NCBI GenBank assembly: GCA_964481885.1
Contig: CAYZUS010000005.1
Coordinates: 22,097 to 86,096, forward strand
Length of the DNA: 64,000 nt
Source: Fen731 sp964481885
Lineage (GTDB): Bacteria; Actinomycetota; Humimicrobiia; Humimicrobiales; Humimicrobiaceae
Direction: 5' to 3'
The stretch's first letter is position 1; every line of letters begins with the position of its first letter. The translations under genes and the position numbers were made by a program. The notes under the pieces were generated by a model. The model saw nothing but the letters and a program-made list of their open reading frames with translations, had not been told where the DNA came from and searched no databases. Below are positions 45,218 to 53,289 of this stretch, in pieces.

Positions 45218-46191
45218 TAGGCCCCTCCGGTTATTTGTTTTATCGCATCAATGAGCTTTTCTTCACTTGGAAGCACGTAATCTTCCAGTGGCTGGCTGAA
45301 TGGCACAGGCACATCCGCCCTAGCAATAATTTTTATTGGTGCCTTTAAACAGGAGAAAAATTCTTCCGCAATAAGCGCAGATACGAAATTGGAAAATCCG
45401 CATGTTACAGGGCTGTCATCAATTATTACCACACGGCCCGTTTTGGTTACTGATTTTTCAAGAGCTTCCCTGTCAAAAGGACGCAGGCTTCGAACATCAA
45501 AAACTTCAACAGATACGCCTTCTTCCTCAAACTTTTTGGCTGCGCTTAAAGCTGCAGTGACAAGATGTCCCGTGGCAACCACTGTTACATCCGAGCCCTC
45601 CCTTTTGATATCTGCTTTGCCTAAAGGGACAGTGTACTGTTCTTCAGGAACTTCGCCTTTGTCTGCAAGTACCCTTGTTGGCAAAAACACTGCAACCGGG
45701 TCATCATCTCTTATGGCTGAGATCAGAAGCCCTTTTGCGTCATAAGGACAGGAAGGAATGACTACTTTCATGCCTCCATGAACAAAAAAAGAATATGGAT
45801 TGTCAGAATGCTGGCCGGAAATCCCGCCTCTTGCACCTGAGCCCGGGACAACATAGGTCATTGGTATTTTTATTTTTCCACCGCTGTAGAACCTTAATTT
45901 TTGTGACTGCAGGACAAGCTGTTCAAATGCAAAAAAAGTAAATTCATTTATCTGAAATTCTATAACCGGCCGCAGTCCCGAGATTGCGCAGCCTATGCCG
46001 CAACCTATCATGCCCTGCTCGGAAATAGGAAAATCTATTACCCTTTTTTCGCCGTAAGTACCGAAGAGGCCCTTTGTTACTCCTCTTAAGCTTTCCCTTA
46101 CATCCTCACCGAATACAATTACGTTTTCGTCTAACTCCATTTCCTTGTTTAAGGCTTCTGCTGTCGCCTGAAGATATCTTATTTCTCTCAT
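45217..46191 (-). CDS. E1 beta subunit (intact) of the coupled cassette
   Basis: 324 residues from the ATG at 46191, which overlaps the TGA of alpha' (ATGA) and has GGCGGG nine bases upstream; the longer frame starts within alpha'. FGED, PISEQG with Glu58, and SGQHSD are intact. Its C-terminal half nearly duplicates that of beta' at 43218. Confidence 0.88.
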   Translation of the reverse strand: MREIRYLQATAEALNKEMELDENVIVFGEDVRESLRGVTKGLFGTYGEKRVIDFPISEQGMIGCGIGCAISGLRPVIEFQINEFTFFAFEQLVLQSQKLRFYSGGKIKIPMTYVVPGSGARGGISGQHSDNPYSFFVHGGMKVVIPSCPYDAKGLLISAIRDDDPVAVFLPTRVLADKGEVPEEQYTVPLGKADIKREGSDVTVVATGHLVTAALSAAKKFEEEGVSVEVFDVRSLRPFDREALEKSVTKTGRVVIIDDSPVTCGFSNFVSALIAEEFFSCLKAPIKIIARADVPVPFSQPLEDYVLPSEEKLIDAIKQITGGA

Positions 46192-47240
46192 AATAACCAT
46201 CCCGCCTTTGGCATATTCATGCATTTATCAGCATACATAATATTGTTTAGTGTCTCTTTATCAATTCTTGCACTGTTTTTGGCAGATTCAACAGATTCTG
46301 ATACAAGCTTAAATGCATCTTCTTTCAGATTTTTAGCCTCATCAGGTGTCATAATTTTATTGTCAAAAAGTTCTTTTTTAAAACTGCCCAGTATGCGGGA
46401 AATTATCGCATCCTTTTTGGCAAGGGAGCATTCAATGTCTTCTTTATTCTTACCAGGAGCAAAACTTTCAAAACATGTTTCTGTAAAACTCTCTATTATT
46501 GCTGGACGGCTTGTCTTTCTGACATCATTTATTACCTTTTCTGCAAGAAGAAATACAGAAGCAACATCCATGCCATCAACGGAGTATCCCTCTATTGCAT
46601 AACCTATTGATCTTTTGCAGAACCTTCCATTTTTTATCAATTCATCCGGCTTACCGCCTGCGCCATCTGATTTACCTCCTGCGCCACGCGGCTTGCTGTC
46701 TGTATCACCCAGCTCTGTCTCGCATATAAAAAGAACAGGCAAATCAAATGCGGAAGCTATATTCATGGATTCGTGTATTATGCCTTCATTAGAAGAGCTG
46801 CCATTATAAAAAGCAGCAACAACAATTTTTTCTCCTTTTATTTTGGCAGCAAGTGCAAAACCGGTGCCCATGGCAACCTGCGTGTCTGAAAAACTGTTTG
46901 CGCTGTAAATGCCAGCCTCGGGTGCACTTATGTTTAAAAATCCCCTGACTCCCTTATTGCAGCCATCCGCGCGGCCAAGCATTTCAGCAAAAATATTATC
47001 AAGGCCCACTCCCCTTGCAATCAGGTTCCCAACATCGTCACAGCTGTTAACCAGCTTGTCTTCCTGTCCCAGTGCGGCGCAGATGCCTGCTGAAACAGCC
47101 TCTGAACCGTAGTGCATGCCTTTCATGCCGCTTATAAACCCGGCCTCTGCCATTGATTTTACTGCAAATTTTGCGGCATAAATGGTCTTAAGGGTCTTGT
47201 AAAAACCTGTCAACTTCTCTTTTTGAATTTTTTCTATCAT
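46188..47240 (-). CDS. Degenerate E1 alpha subunit (alpha')
   Basis: 350 residues from the ATG at 47240, which has GAGGA upstream; an ATG at 47255 lacks a ribosome site. The E1 alpha framework is clear (MHYGSEAVSAGICAAL, SNEGIIHESMNIASAFDLP), but every cofactor motif is changed. NSCDDVG (65-71) replaces HRGHG, VRGFLN (98-103) replaces GGSMH, FYNGSSSNEG (144-153) replaces the GDG loop, CETE replaces ENN, and SFTETCFESF (251-260) replaces YRxxGH. A Gly/Lys-rich insertion lies at about 180-204. It is the first gene of the coupled cassette. Almost surely it cannot bind thiamine diphosphate. Confidence 0.85.
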   Translation of the reverse strand: MIEKIQKEKLTGFYKTLKTIYAAKFAVKSMAEAGFISGMKGMHYGSEAVSAGICAALGQEDKLVNSCDDVGNLIARGVGLDNIFAEMLGRADGCNKGVRGFLNISAPEAGIYSANSFSDTQVAMGTGFALAAKIKGEKIVVAAFYNGSSSNEGIIHESMNIASAFDLPVLFICETELGDTDSKPRGAGGKSDGAGGKPDELIKNGRFCKRSIGYAIEGYSVDGMDVASVFLLAEKVINDVRKTSRPAIIESFTETCFESFAPGKNKEDIECSLAKKDAIISRILGSFKKELFDNKIMTPDEAKNLKEDAFKLVSESVESAKNSARIDKETLNNIMYADKCMNMPKAGWLL

Positions 47241-47278
47241 GTTTTCCTCATACATTAAATATTTTTTATTTATTTAAA

Positions 47279-47292
47279 CCTGTAAAGACAGG
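47279..47292 (-). terminator. Weak hairpin between SDR and alpha'
   Basis: CCTGT-N4-ACAGG, a 5-bp stem, is followed on the minus strand by TTTAAAT. Too short for a confident terminator. It may lower read-through from the SDR into the E1 cassette. Confidence 0.3.
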
Positions 47293-47335
47293 AAAGCTGT
47301 CCGCTGACACTTACATCCTGTTAAAAGCACTGTTT

Positions 47336-48112
47336 TTATATCCTCAGGCCGCCGTCAACAAAGAAGTCAATTCCGGTTGTCCAGTTGGATGCATCAGATG
47401 CAAGATAAACCGCTGCGCCATCTATATCCTCAGGAAGGCCAATTCTTCCCATCGGAGTCTGAGAAGCATACATTTCACCCCTTGTTGGAATAATTGCTTC
47501 AGTGGCAGGCGTAATTATGTATCCCGGTGAAATGGTGTTTACCGTTATATTATATTTTGCCCAATCAAGAGCAAGGCCCTGTGTCATTACTTTTACCCCG
47601 GCCTTTACTGCTGCATAGGGGGCGATTCCAAGTATTCCCCTCGGAGGCCTTGTGCCCGCTACCGCACAGATATTTATTATGTGTCCCTTGTTCTGCTTAA
47701 TCATAATTCTGGCTTCTTCCTGGCAGCACATAAAATAGCCAAGCAGCATGATATCAATAAATTTCTTGAAATCATTGATATCTATATCTTCAGAAGATGG
47801 GAGCCTTGAGCCTGAAACTCCGGCATTATTGATGGCGACATCAATTTGCCCGAAATTTTTCATAACTTCCTTAAACATTGCTTCAACTTCATCTTTTTTG
47901 GATAAATCCGTTTTTATACTTATTGATCTTCTGCCCAAAGATTTTATTTCTTCACTTGTTTTGTCAGCATTTTCTTTATTTATATCAACAATTGCCACAT
48001 CGGCACCCTCTCGCGCGAGCGCAAGAGCAAGAGATTTTCCTATGCCTCTTCCACCGCCGGTAACAACGGCAACTTTGCCTGTCAGATCAAATATGCTTTT
48101 TCTTTCTTCCAA
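47336..48112 (-). CDS. SDR-family oxidoreductase
   Basis: 258 residues starting at TTG (48112) with AAGGAGG six bases upstream. TGGGRGIG, NNAG and YAAVK are intact and VDINKE favours NAD. The terminal FFVDGG is typical. It lies between the URO-D gene and the E1 cassette and probably makes an oxo compound for it. Confidence 0.87.
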   Translation of the reverse strand: MEERKSIFDLTGKVAVVTGGGRGIGKSLALALAREGADVAIVDINKENADKTSEEIKSLGRRSISIKTDLSKKDEVEAMFKEVMKNFGQIDVAINNAGVSGSRLPSSEDIDINDFKKFIDIMLLGYFMCCQEEARIMIKQNKGHIINICAVAGTRPPRGILGIAPYAAVKAGVKVMTQGLALDWAKYNITVNTISPGYIITPATEAIIPTRGEMYASQTPMGRIGLPEDIDGAAVYLASDASNWTTGIDFFVDGGLRI

Positions 48113-48159
48113 TTTTTGCCTCCTTAAATAAAGTTAAAAATAATTCAAATTGCCCGGCC

Positions 48160-49239
48160 TTAGCTGTTACGGACATAATCATAAAATGCAATAATATTGT
48201 CTACCGGAATATCATGGGTAAGCGCATTTGATGGAGCCAGTATAAGTCCACCGTTGTAGCCACATTTTTCTATCCTGTCTTTAGCTTCCATTTCAACATC
48301 CTGTGGTGTGCCGAAACTTAAGGTCTTCTGCAGGGACATTGAGCCGTGCAGGGTCAGACTGTCTCCAAAAGATTTCTTTATCCCGACAGGGTCCATGCAC
48401 TCAGGCTGAATTGGGTTTAATATATTCAGGCCAATTTCAATTAAATCAGGTATGATTTCCTGGATGTTTCCGTCCGTGTGCAGGAAAAATTTAACATTTT
48501 TACCCTTTGCGCTCTCTATAACAGCTTTCATACCCGGCTTGAATATTTTTCTCCACAGTGCAGGGGAAAGAAACAGGGATGCCTCACTTCCCAGATCTCC
48601 AAGCAGCTCAATCATATCCACTCCTGCATCGGTATACATTTTTACTTCTGCCATTTCAAACTCTACCAGTTTTTCAAGTAGTTTATCGATATAGCCTCTT
48701 TCAGTGAGCAATGCCTCCAGGAATTTGGCAAATCCTGTCAGAATCCAGCCTCTCCTGAAGCTGGTACTTACTCCCGCATAGACAAATTTATCTTCAAACT
48801 TTTTTATTTTTTCAACGGCGGCGCCCATCCTGCCGGGTGAATTTAAATCGGGCACTTTTAATTTCGACAAATCCAGGTCATGCAGGGGATGATAAGAATA
48901 TCCCCAATTGGAACCATCCTGATTTAGTTTTATCCGGACTTTCCATTCATCTTCATAAACACCTTCCCCTATGGATTTGCCTATATAATCAGATACTGAA
49001 AAGGCGCTTTTGTTTATAATAAAATCCATCCATTCTGCGCCGCTGCCGAATTCTTCTGCCGGCTGCATCACCACGGGCCTGAAATCTATTCCAAGCCTCT
49101 CAAGAACATCTTCATCCTCTGCCAGGCCAAGACGATTTTTTAATTTATCCATGGCCGCATTGGTAAACCATCCGTCCAAGGGCGTCCTGTCCGGTTTTAT
49201 ATGGCCTATGGCGTTTTTAACCCTGTCTTTGGAATTCAT
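48160..49239 (-). CDS. URO-D / MtaA-like family protein
   Basis: 359 residues. MNSKDRVKNAIGHIKPDRTP is the common opening, followed by LHTDGN near residue 274 and a Cys in NPIQPECMDP, a variant of the zinc site. It ends with LAPSNALTHDIPVDNI, as in related C1-transfer proteins. It is the third member of the family in the window and the only one in the 52777-42333 region. Function unknown; no corrinoid protein is near. Confidence 0.8.
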   Translation of the reverse strand: MNSKDRVKNAIGHIKPDRTPLDGWFTNAAMDKLKNRLGLAEDEDVLERLGIDFRPVVMQPAEEFGSGAEWMDFIINKSAFSVSDYIGKSIGEGVYEDEWKVRIKLNQDGSNWGYSYHPLHDLDLSKLKVPDLNSPGRMGAAVEKIKKFEDKFVYAGVSTSFRRGWILTGFAKFLEALLTERGYIDKLLEKLVEFEMAEVKMYTDAGVDMIELLGDLGSEASLFLSPALWRKIFKPGMKAVIESAKGKNVKFFLHTDGNIQEIIPDLIEIGLNILNPIQPECMDPVGIKKSFGDSLTLHGSMSLQKTLSFGTPQDVEMEAKDRIEKCGYNGGLILAPSNALTHDIPVDNIIAFYDYVRNS

Positions 49240-49379
49240 GCGCTCTTATCCTCTTTCCTTTAGGTCCAATTACTTTGTTCTCTTTACTTTAAGTTCAATT
49301 ACACTATAGTTTTTACTTTGAGTCAGGTTGTTTTATTATCATTATTTATTTCTTAATCTGCCTGAAAAGTCCAGGCTGT

Positions 49380-50390
49380 TTAATCTTTCAAAAAAGCAAG
49401 CTTTGGCAAAACATCAGGGTTTACGATATTTTCCGGTTTTAATCCCGACAGAACTCTTACGACCTCCTGCGCCGCCCTTTGGGTTACTTCCTCAATGGAC
49501 TCGACTGAAACCGGTGCCGAATGAGGAGTAACTATTACATTATCAAATTTAAAAAACGGGCAGAATTGTTTTGTGGGGACCTCTTCAAAAAGATCCATGT
49601 TTTCAAAAACGTCAAGGCCCGCTCCTGCAATCCAGCCTTCCTCCAGCGCTTTAACCAGTGCAGGCTCATCAACAACAGCTCCCCTGGCAGTATTAATCAG
49701 TATGGCTGTGGGCTTCATCTTTTTTAGCAGATCCTCACCTATCATGTGAAATGTTTCCGGCACCAGCGGCATATGAAGTGTTATAATGTCACTCTGGCCA
49801 AATATTTCCTCCAGGGAGTCTGTTTTTTTGCCGCCGTGGCTTTTTACTGCCTCTTTGCTGACATACGGGTCATAGGCAAGAATTTCAAGCCCGAATGCCT
49901 TTGCCCTTTCTGCGACTGCGACTGCAAGTCTGCCAAATCCGATAAAACCGATTATCTTTCCATCGAGTCTTTGTATGTTGACCCTTCGCCTGATTCCCCA
50001 GTCTTCTTCCCTGAATCCCCTGTCGAGTTGTAAAAGCCTTCTTGCCAATGCAAGTATCAGAGCCATGGTGTGGTCCGCTAGCTCACTTTTACAAAAATCC
50101 GGTACATTGGTTACAACTATGCCTTTGTCTGTTGCAGCATTCAGATCTATCTTGTCAACACCAATACCTATACGTGAAATAATTTTGCATTTTGACAGCT
50201 GTCTTATAACTTCTGCAGGTAACTTGGCGGCCTCAACCATTACGGCATCGACATCCAGATCTTCATCTGCTATGTCATCTCCGCTTATGCTGATTATATC
50301 CAGCCCTGCCACCTTTAATATTTCTTCTTCTTTAGGCATGAGGGGGCGATTCTTGCAGTTTAGCCTCACAACTTTGAATTTTTGATTCAT
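49380..50390 (-). CDS. 2-hydroxyacid dehydrogenase (phosphoglycerate dehydrogenase-like)
   Basis: 336 residues without an ACT domain. GFGRLAVA is the NAD loop, NTARGAVVDE has the catalytic Arg, DVFENMDL the Glu region and TPHSAPVS the His. It resembles hydroxypyruvate or 3-phosphoglycerate dehydrogenases and the enzyme at 27655. It probably makes or removes a 2-oxo acid used by the E1 enzymes. Confidence 0.87.
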   Translation of the reverse strand: MNQKFKVVRLNCKNRPLMPKEEEILKVAGLDIISISGDDIADEDLDVDAVMVEAAKLPAEVIRQLSKCKIISRIGIGVDKIDLNAATDKGIVVTNVPDFCKSELADHTMALILALARRLLQLDRGFREEDWGIRRRVNIQRLDGKIIGFIGFGRLAVAVAERAKAFGLEILAYDPYVSKEAVKSHGGKKTDSLEEIFGQSDIITLHMPLVPETFHMIGEDLLKKMKPTAILINTARGAVVDEPALVKALEEGWIAGAGLDVFENMDLFEEVPTKQFCPFFKFDNVIVTPHSAPVSVESIEEVTQRAAQEVVRVLSGLKPENIVNPDVLPKLAFLKD

Positions 50391-50426
50391 AATTATTCCC
50401 GGCTTTCTATAGCTTAAGTTATTTAA

Positions 50427-50564
50427 TTATTTGTCATCCATAAACTTTACAGGCTCAGTAATCTCTATGTGCCTGGCTTCAATTAAAAACTTAAAAATTC
50501 TGCCATCGGCGGTAATCTGTTTGTACAAAATATCAATTCGAAAAACGCCAGTTCCAAAAAATTT
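50427..50564 (-). pseudogene. Short unrecognised coding remnant
   Basis: 45 sense codons before TAA (50427-50429), with no ATG and TAG at the 5' edge. The reading includes FRIDILYKQITADGRIFKF and EARHIEITEPVKFMDD, with normal codon use and alternating strand-like pattern, unlike random AT-rich DNA. It looks like the end of a decayed gene between the E2 core and the PGDH-like gene. Family not recognised. Confidence 0.4.
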
Positions 50565-50583
50565 CTAAGTCTTTAAAAAAATC

Positions 50584-51303
50584 TTAATTCCACAAAGTTT
50601 CAGGCTCATTTATTTTATCCTGAAGGATCTGAGCAAATTCGGCCACGCCAACTCCGTCAATGACACGATGGTCATATGTAAAGCTGACAGGCATCAGCAA
50701 TTTGGGGGCAGGAGGTTTTTCATCCCAGGAAATACTCATTGTGCAAATCCGGGAAATACCAATGATGGCAACCTGTGGCGGGTTTATTATCGGCAGGGTC
50801 AGGTCCACGCCAAAATTGCCCATATTTGTTATTGTGAAAGTACCCCCCATGATGTCTGTTATCTCATGCTTCCATTCAAGAACCAGATTTACAACCCTTT
50901 TTTTTTCATTAAGGAATTCATCAAGAGACAGCGAGTCAGCCTTTCTTAACACCGGGGTGACTAGACCCCTCTTTGAATTTACTGCATAGCAGATATCGAC
51001 ATTTTCGTATATCCTGTGAATATCGTCTTCGAAAGTCGAATTCAGCTCCGGTTTTTCTTTTAAGGATAGAGCAGTTGCCCTGAGGAAATGGTCTATTATG
51101 GATCCTTTGGCAGTTTTTTCCTTATAGTCTTTTAATTTTTCAATTTCAATGTATCTGTACATGGTGGCATGCACTTTGTTCTGGTAGCTGTCCTTCAGGC
51201 GCTCAGCAACAATTTTCCTGCTTCCCCTCAAAACGACCTCTCTGAGCACATTATTGCTTTTGTAGAAGTCATCCTTTTTTATATTTTCGTTTGAATTATC
51301 CAT
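50584..51303 (-). CDS. E2 acyltransferase catalytic core without lipoyl or binding domains
   Basis: 239 residues, against 380-600 for usual E2 chains. Only the chloramphenicol-acetyltransferase-like core is present. The catalytic motif DHRVIDG places His212 and Asp216, and FTITNMGNFG is the substrate-channel strand. There is no lipoyl domain and no recognisable E1/E3-binding domain; only about 25 polar residues precede the core. The lipoyl domain is supplied by the next gene upstream (51330-51566). It should transfer acyl groups from lipoyl to CoA. GGAG precedes the ATG. Confidence 0.9.
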   Translation of the reverse strand: MDNSNENIKKDDFYKSNNVLREVVLRGSRKIVAERLKDSYQNKVHATMYRYIEIEKLKDYKEKTAKGSIIDHFLRATALSLKEKPELNSTFEDDIHRIYENVDICYAVNSKRGLVTPVLRKADSLSLDEFLNEKKRVVNLVLEWKHEITDIMGGTFTITNMGNFGVDLTLPIINPPQVAIIGISRICTMSISWDEKPPAPKLLMPVSFTYDHRVIDGVGVAEFAQILQDKINEPETLWN

Positions 51304-51329
51304 TTATTTAAACTCCATGTGGCCCAAAT

Positions 51330-51566
51330 TCAGTCATTTTTAATTCTTGCAATAACACTTCCGACACTTACTACATCTCCCTCTTTGCAGAGTATCTCTT
51401 CGACCACTCCGGATACATCAGACTCTATTTCTGTTGTGGCTTTTTCAAATTCAATCTCTGCTACAGGGTCTCCCTTTTTTATATTGTCTCCGACTTTTAT
51501 CATCCATTTTAAAATTTCCACTTCCGTGGTATCCATTCCCATTTTCGGAACTGTTATTTCATACAT
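51330..51566 (-). CDS. Stand-alone lipoyl-domain protein
   Basis: 78 residues forming one lipoyl domain. IEFEKATTEIES holds the modifiable Lys42. KMGMDTTE near the start is typical of E2 lipoyl domains. AAGGAG precedes the ATG. It lies 26 bp upstream of the E2 core gene, so the two encode the parts of one split E2. It probably serves the E1 cassette at 43218-47240 as well. Confidence 0.9.
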   Translation of the reverse strand: MYEITVPKMGMDTTEVEILKWMIKVGDNIKKGDPVAEIEFEKATTEIESDVSGVVEEILCKEGDVVSVGSVIARIKND

Positions 51567-51791
51567 ATCTCAATTACTCCTTCTGATAAACAATATTTGA
51601 ATATCATTTTCATTTATAATAAATTTAAGCAGAATGCTGCAATCCGTAAAAACTGGCTTAAAGTTGCGCCGGACTAAAACCGTCCCCCTTTTGCCTATGC
51701 TCTATCATCAAATCCTGCTAACTCTCAACCACTGTTCTGTAATCAATTTATAAAACAAACAGAGAATTCATTACATAGGATAACATAATAC

Positions 51792-51841
51792 CTGGGTAAC
51801 CCAGTTAATATGAATTTTAATACTTTTCTGCAAAATGTCAA
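51792..51841 (-). promoter_or_regulatory. Operon promoter with inverted repeat past the start site
   Basis: On the minus strand TTGACA (51836-51841) and TAAAAT (51814-51819) are 16 bp apart, starting transcription near 51807. The inverted repeat CTGGGT-A-ACCCAG (51792-51804) covers about +3 to +15, where a repressor could block the lipoyl/E2 operon. Confidence 0.6.
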
Positions 51842-51994
51842 TTTTTAATATGGATTTTTTGTATTGTCCAAAAATAAAAAAGGTTTGATGCAGCACCCTG
51901 CACAGTAACAGAAAGATAACATTCTTTGATAATGTTTTATGTGAGAGTATTTTACGTGTTTCAGTTTTAACCGGACAGTTTAGGCTCTATAGCA

Positions 51995-52777
51995 TTACGG
52001 AATGGACAGACCCCCACAGACATTATATATCTGGCCCGTTATGTAAGAAGAATCATCTGAACACAAAAACAATACTGCCTGCGCAATCTCGAATGGCTGA
52101 CCAAAACGATTTAAGGGTATTCTTTTCTTCCAGATATCCAGGGTGCTTTCAAGGTCGGTGCTATTTTCTTTTGCCACCTCCTGGGCACATTCCACAAACA
52201 TTTCCGTGTACATATTCCCGGGAGAGATGCTGTTGACCCTTATATTATATGGGGCAAGAGCTTTTGCAGCCGACTGTGTCATGTTCATGACTGCTGCCTT
52301 GCTTGCAGCATAAGGAATGTAAAGCGGTCGCCCGCCTGAGCCGGCAAGTGAAGAGATGTTGACAATACTGCCGCCATTGCCACTGTCCATCATTTTTCGC
52401 GCAGCATGCTGAAGCGCAAAGAAAGAACCTTTCAGGTTGACATTTATTATAGGATCCCAGTCTTCCCATTTTATGTCCATGAGCGGCCCCTGATAAGGAA
52501 GAGCGGCATTATTGACAAGACAATCTATTTTCCCGAATTCGCTGCAGGTTGCGTCCACCATTTTTTTAATGTCATCAGGTTTGGACACATCGGCCATCTG
52601 ACAGATAACTTTAAACCCCTGATCCCTGAATTCTTCTGCAGTCTTTTTTATGCTCTCGCTTATATCTGAAATGCATACACTTGCCCCTTCTTCTGCAAGC
52701 ATTTTTGAAATCTCCTTTCCCAGGCCTTTTGCACTTCCGGTTACCAGGGCAACTTTTCCATCAAACCTTTTGCTCAT
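51995..52777 (-). CDS. SDR-family oxidoreductase
   Basis: 260 residues from the ATG at 52777, with AAAGGAG upstream. The longer frame to 52846 is rejected, as it runs through an AT-rich repeat. TGSAKGLG, VNNAAL and YAASK are present. It has its own upstream region and is separated from the lipoyl/E2 operon by about 430 bp. Sugar or polyol oxidation is likely. Confidence 0.87.
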   Translation of the reverse strand: MSKRFDGKVALVTGSAKGLGKEISKMLAEEGASVCISDISESIKKTAEEFRDQGFKVICQMADVSKPDDIKKMVDATCSEFGKIDCLVNNAALPYQGPLMDIKWEDWDPIINVNLKGSFFALQHAARKMMDSGNGGSIVNISSLAGSGGRPLYIPYAASKAAVMNMTQSAAKALAPYNIRVNSISPGNMYTEMFVECAQEVAKENSTDLESTLDIWKKRIPLNRFGQPFEIAQAVLFLCSDDSSYITGQIYNVCGGLSIP

Positions 52778-52800
52778 TTTTAAATGTTTCTCCTTTCGGT

Positions 52801-53030
52801 TTATTATTTGGTTTTTATTAACAGGGGCGCGTAAGTTCAGGCCCAATTAATAAAAAATATAAATGTTAATAGCTATTTATTTGGTTTTATTAACAGAGGC
52901 ACAACAGTTAAGGCATGTTAATAAGGTGTAAATGTTAACAAGATATAAATTTTAAATAGATATTTATTTGGTTTTATTAACAGGGGCACAATAGTTAAGG
53001 CATGTTAATAAGTTATAAATGCTAATAATA
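52801..53030. repeat. Three diverged AT-rich tandem units
   Basis: ATTTGG followed by a T-rich run and ATTAACAG(A/G)GGC starts at 52806, 52879 and 52966, periods of 73 and 87 bp. Each unit continues to TAAATG(T/C)TAA. Units two and three share GTTAAGGCATGTTAATAAG. It fills the gene-free DNA 52778-53289, in which nothing else was recognised. Confidence 0.7.
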
Positions 53031-53289
53031 TACAAATTTCTGTCATGCTCCAGGTGACTTTTTACAAAAATCTTTTTTTATATTTACTCAGGTAAAAACA
53101 TGATACATCCAAGGGTATAGTACATAAATTTATTTGGTTAATAAAACAATAATCAAACATTTCTGTTTAATGTTATCATTCTGCAATAAATAGTCCAACT
53201 AATCATTTTTCAATATTTAAATAAATTCACATGCGAGGGTTACCTGTTTTAGAGCCGCATGAAGTAAATATAGTCGGGCACAAATGGTT

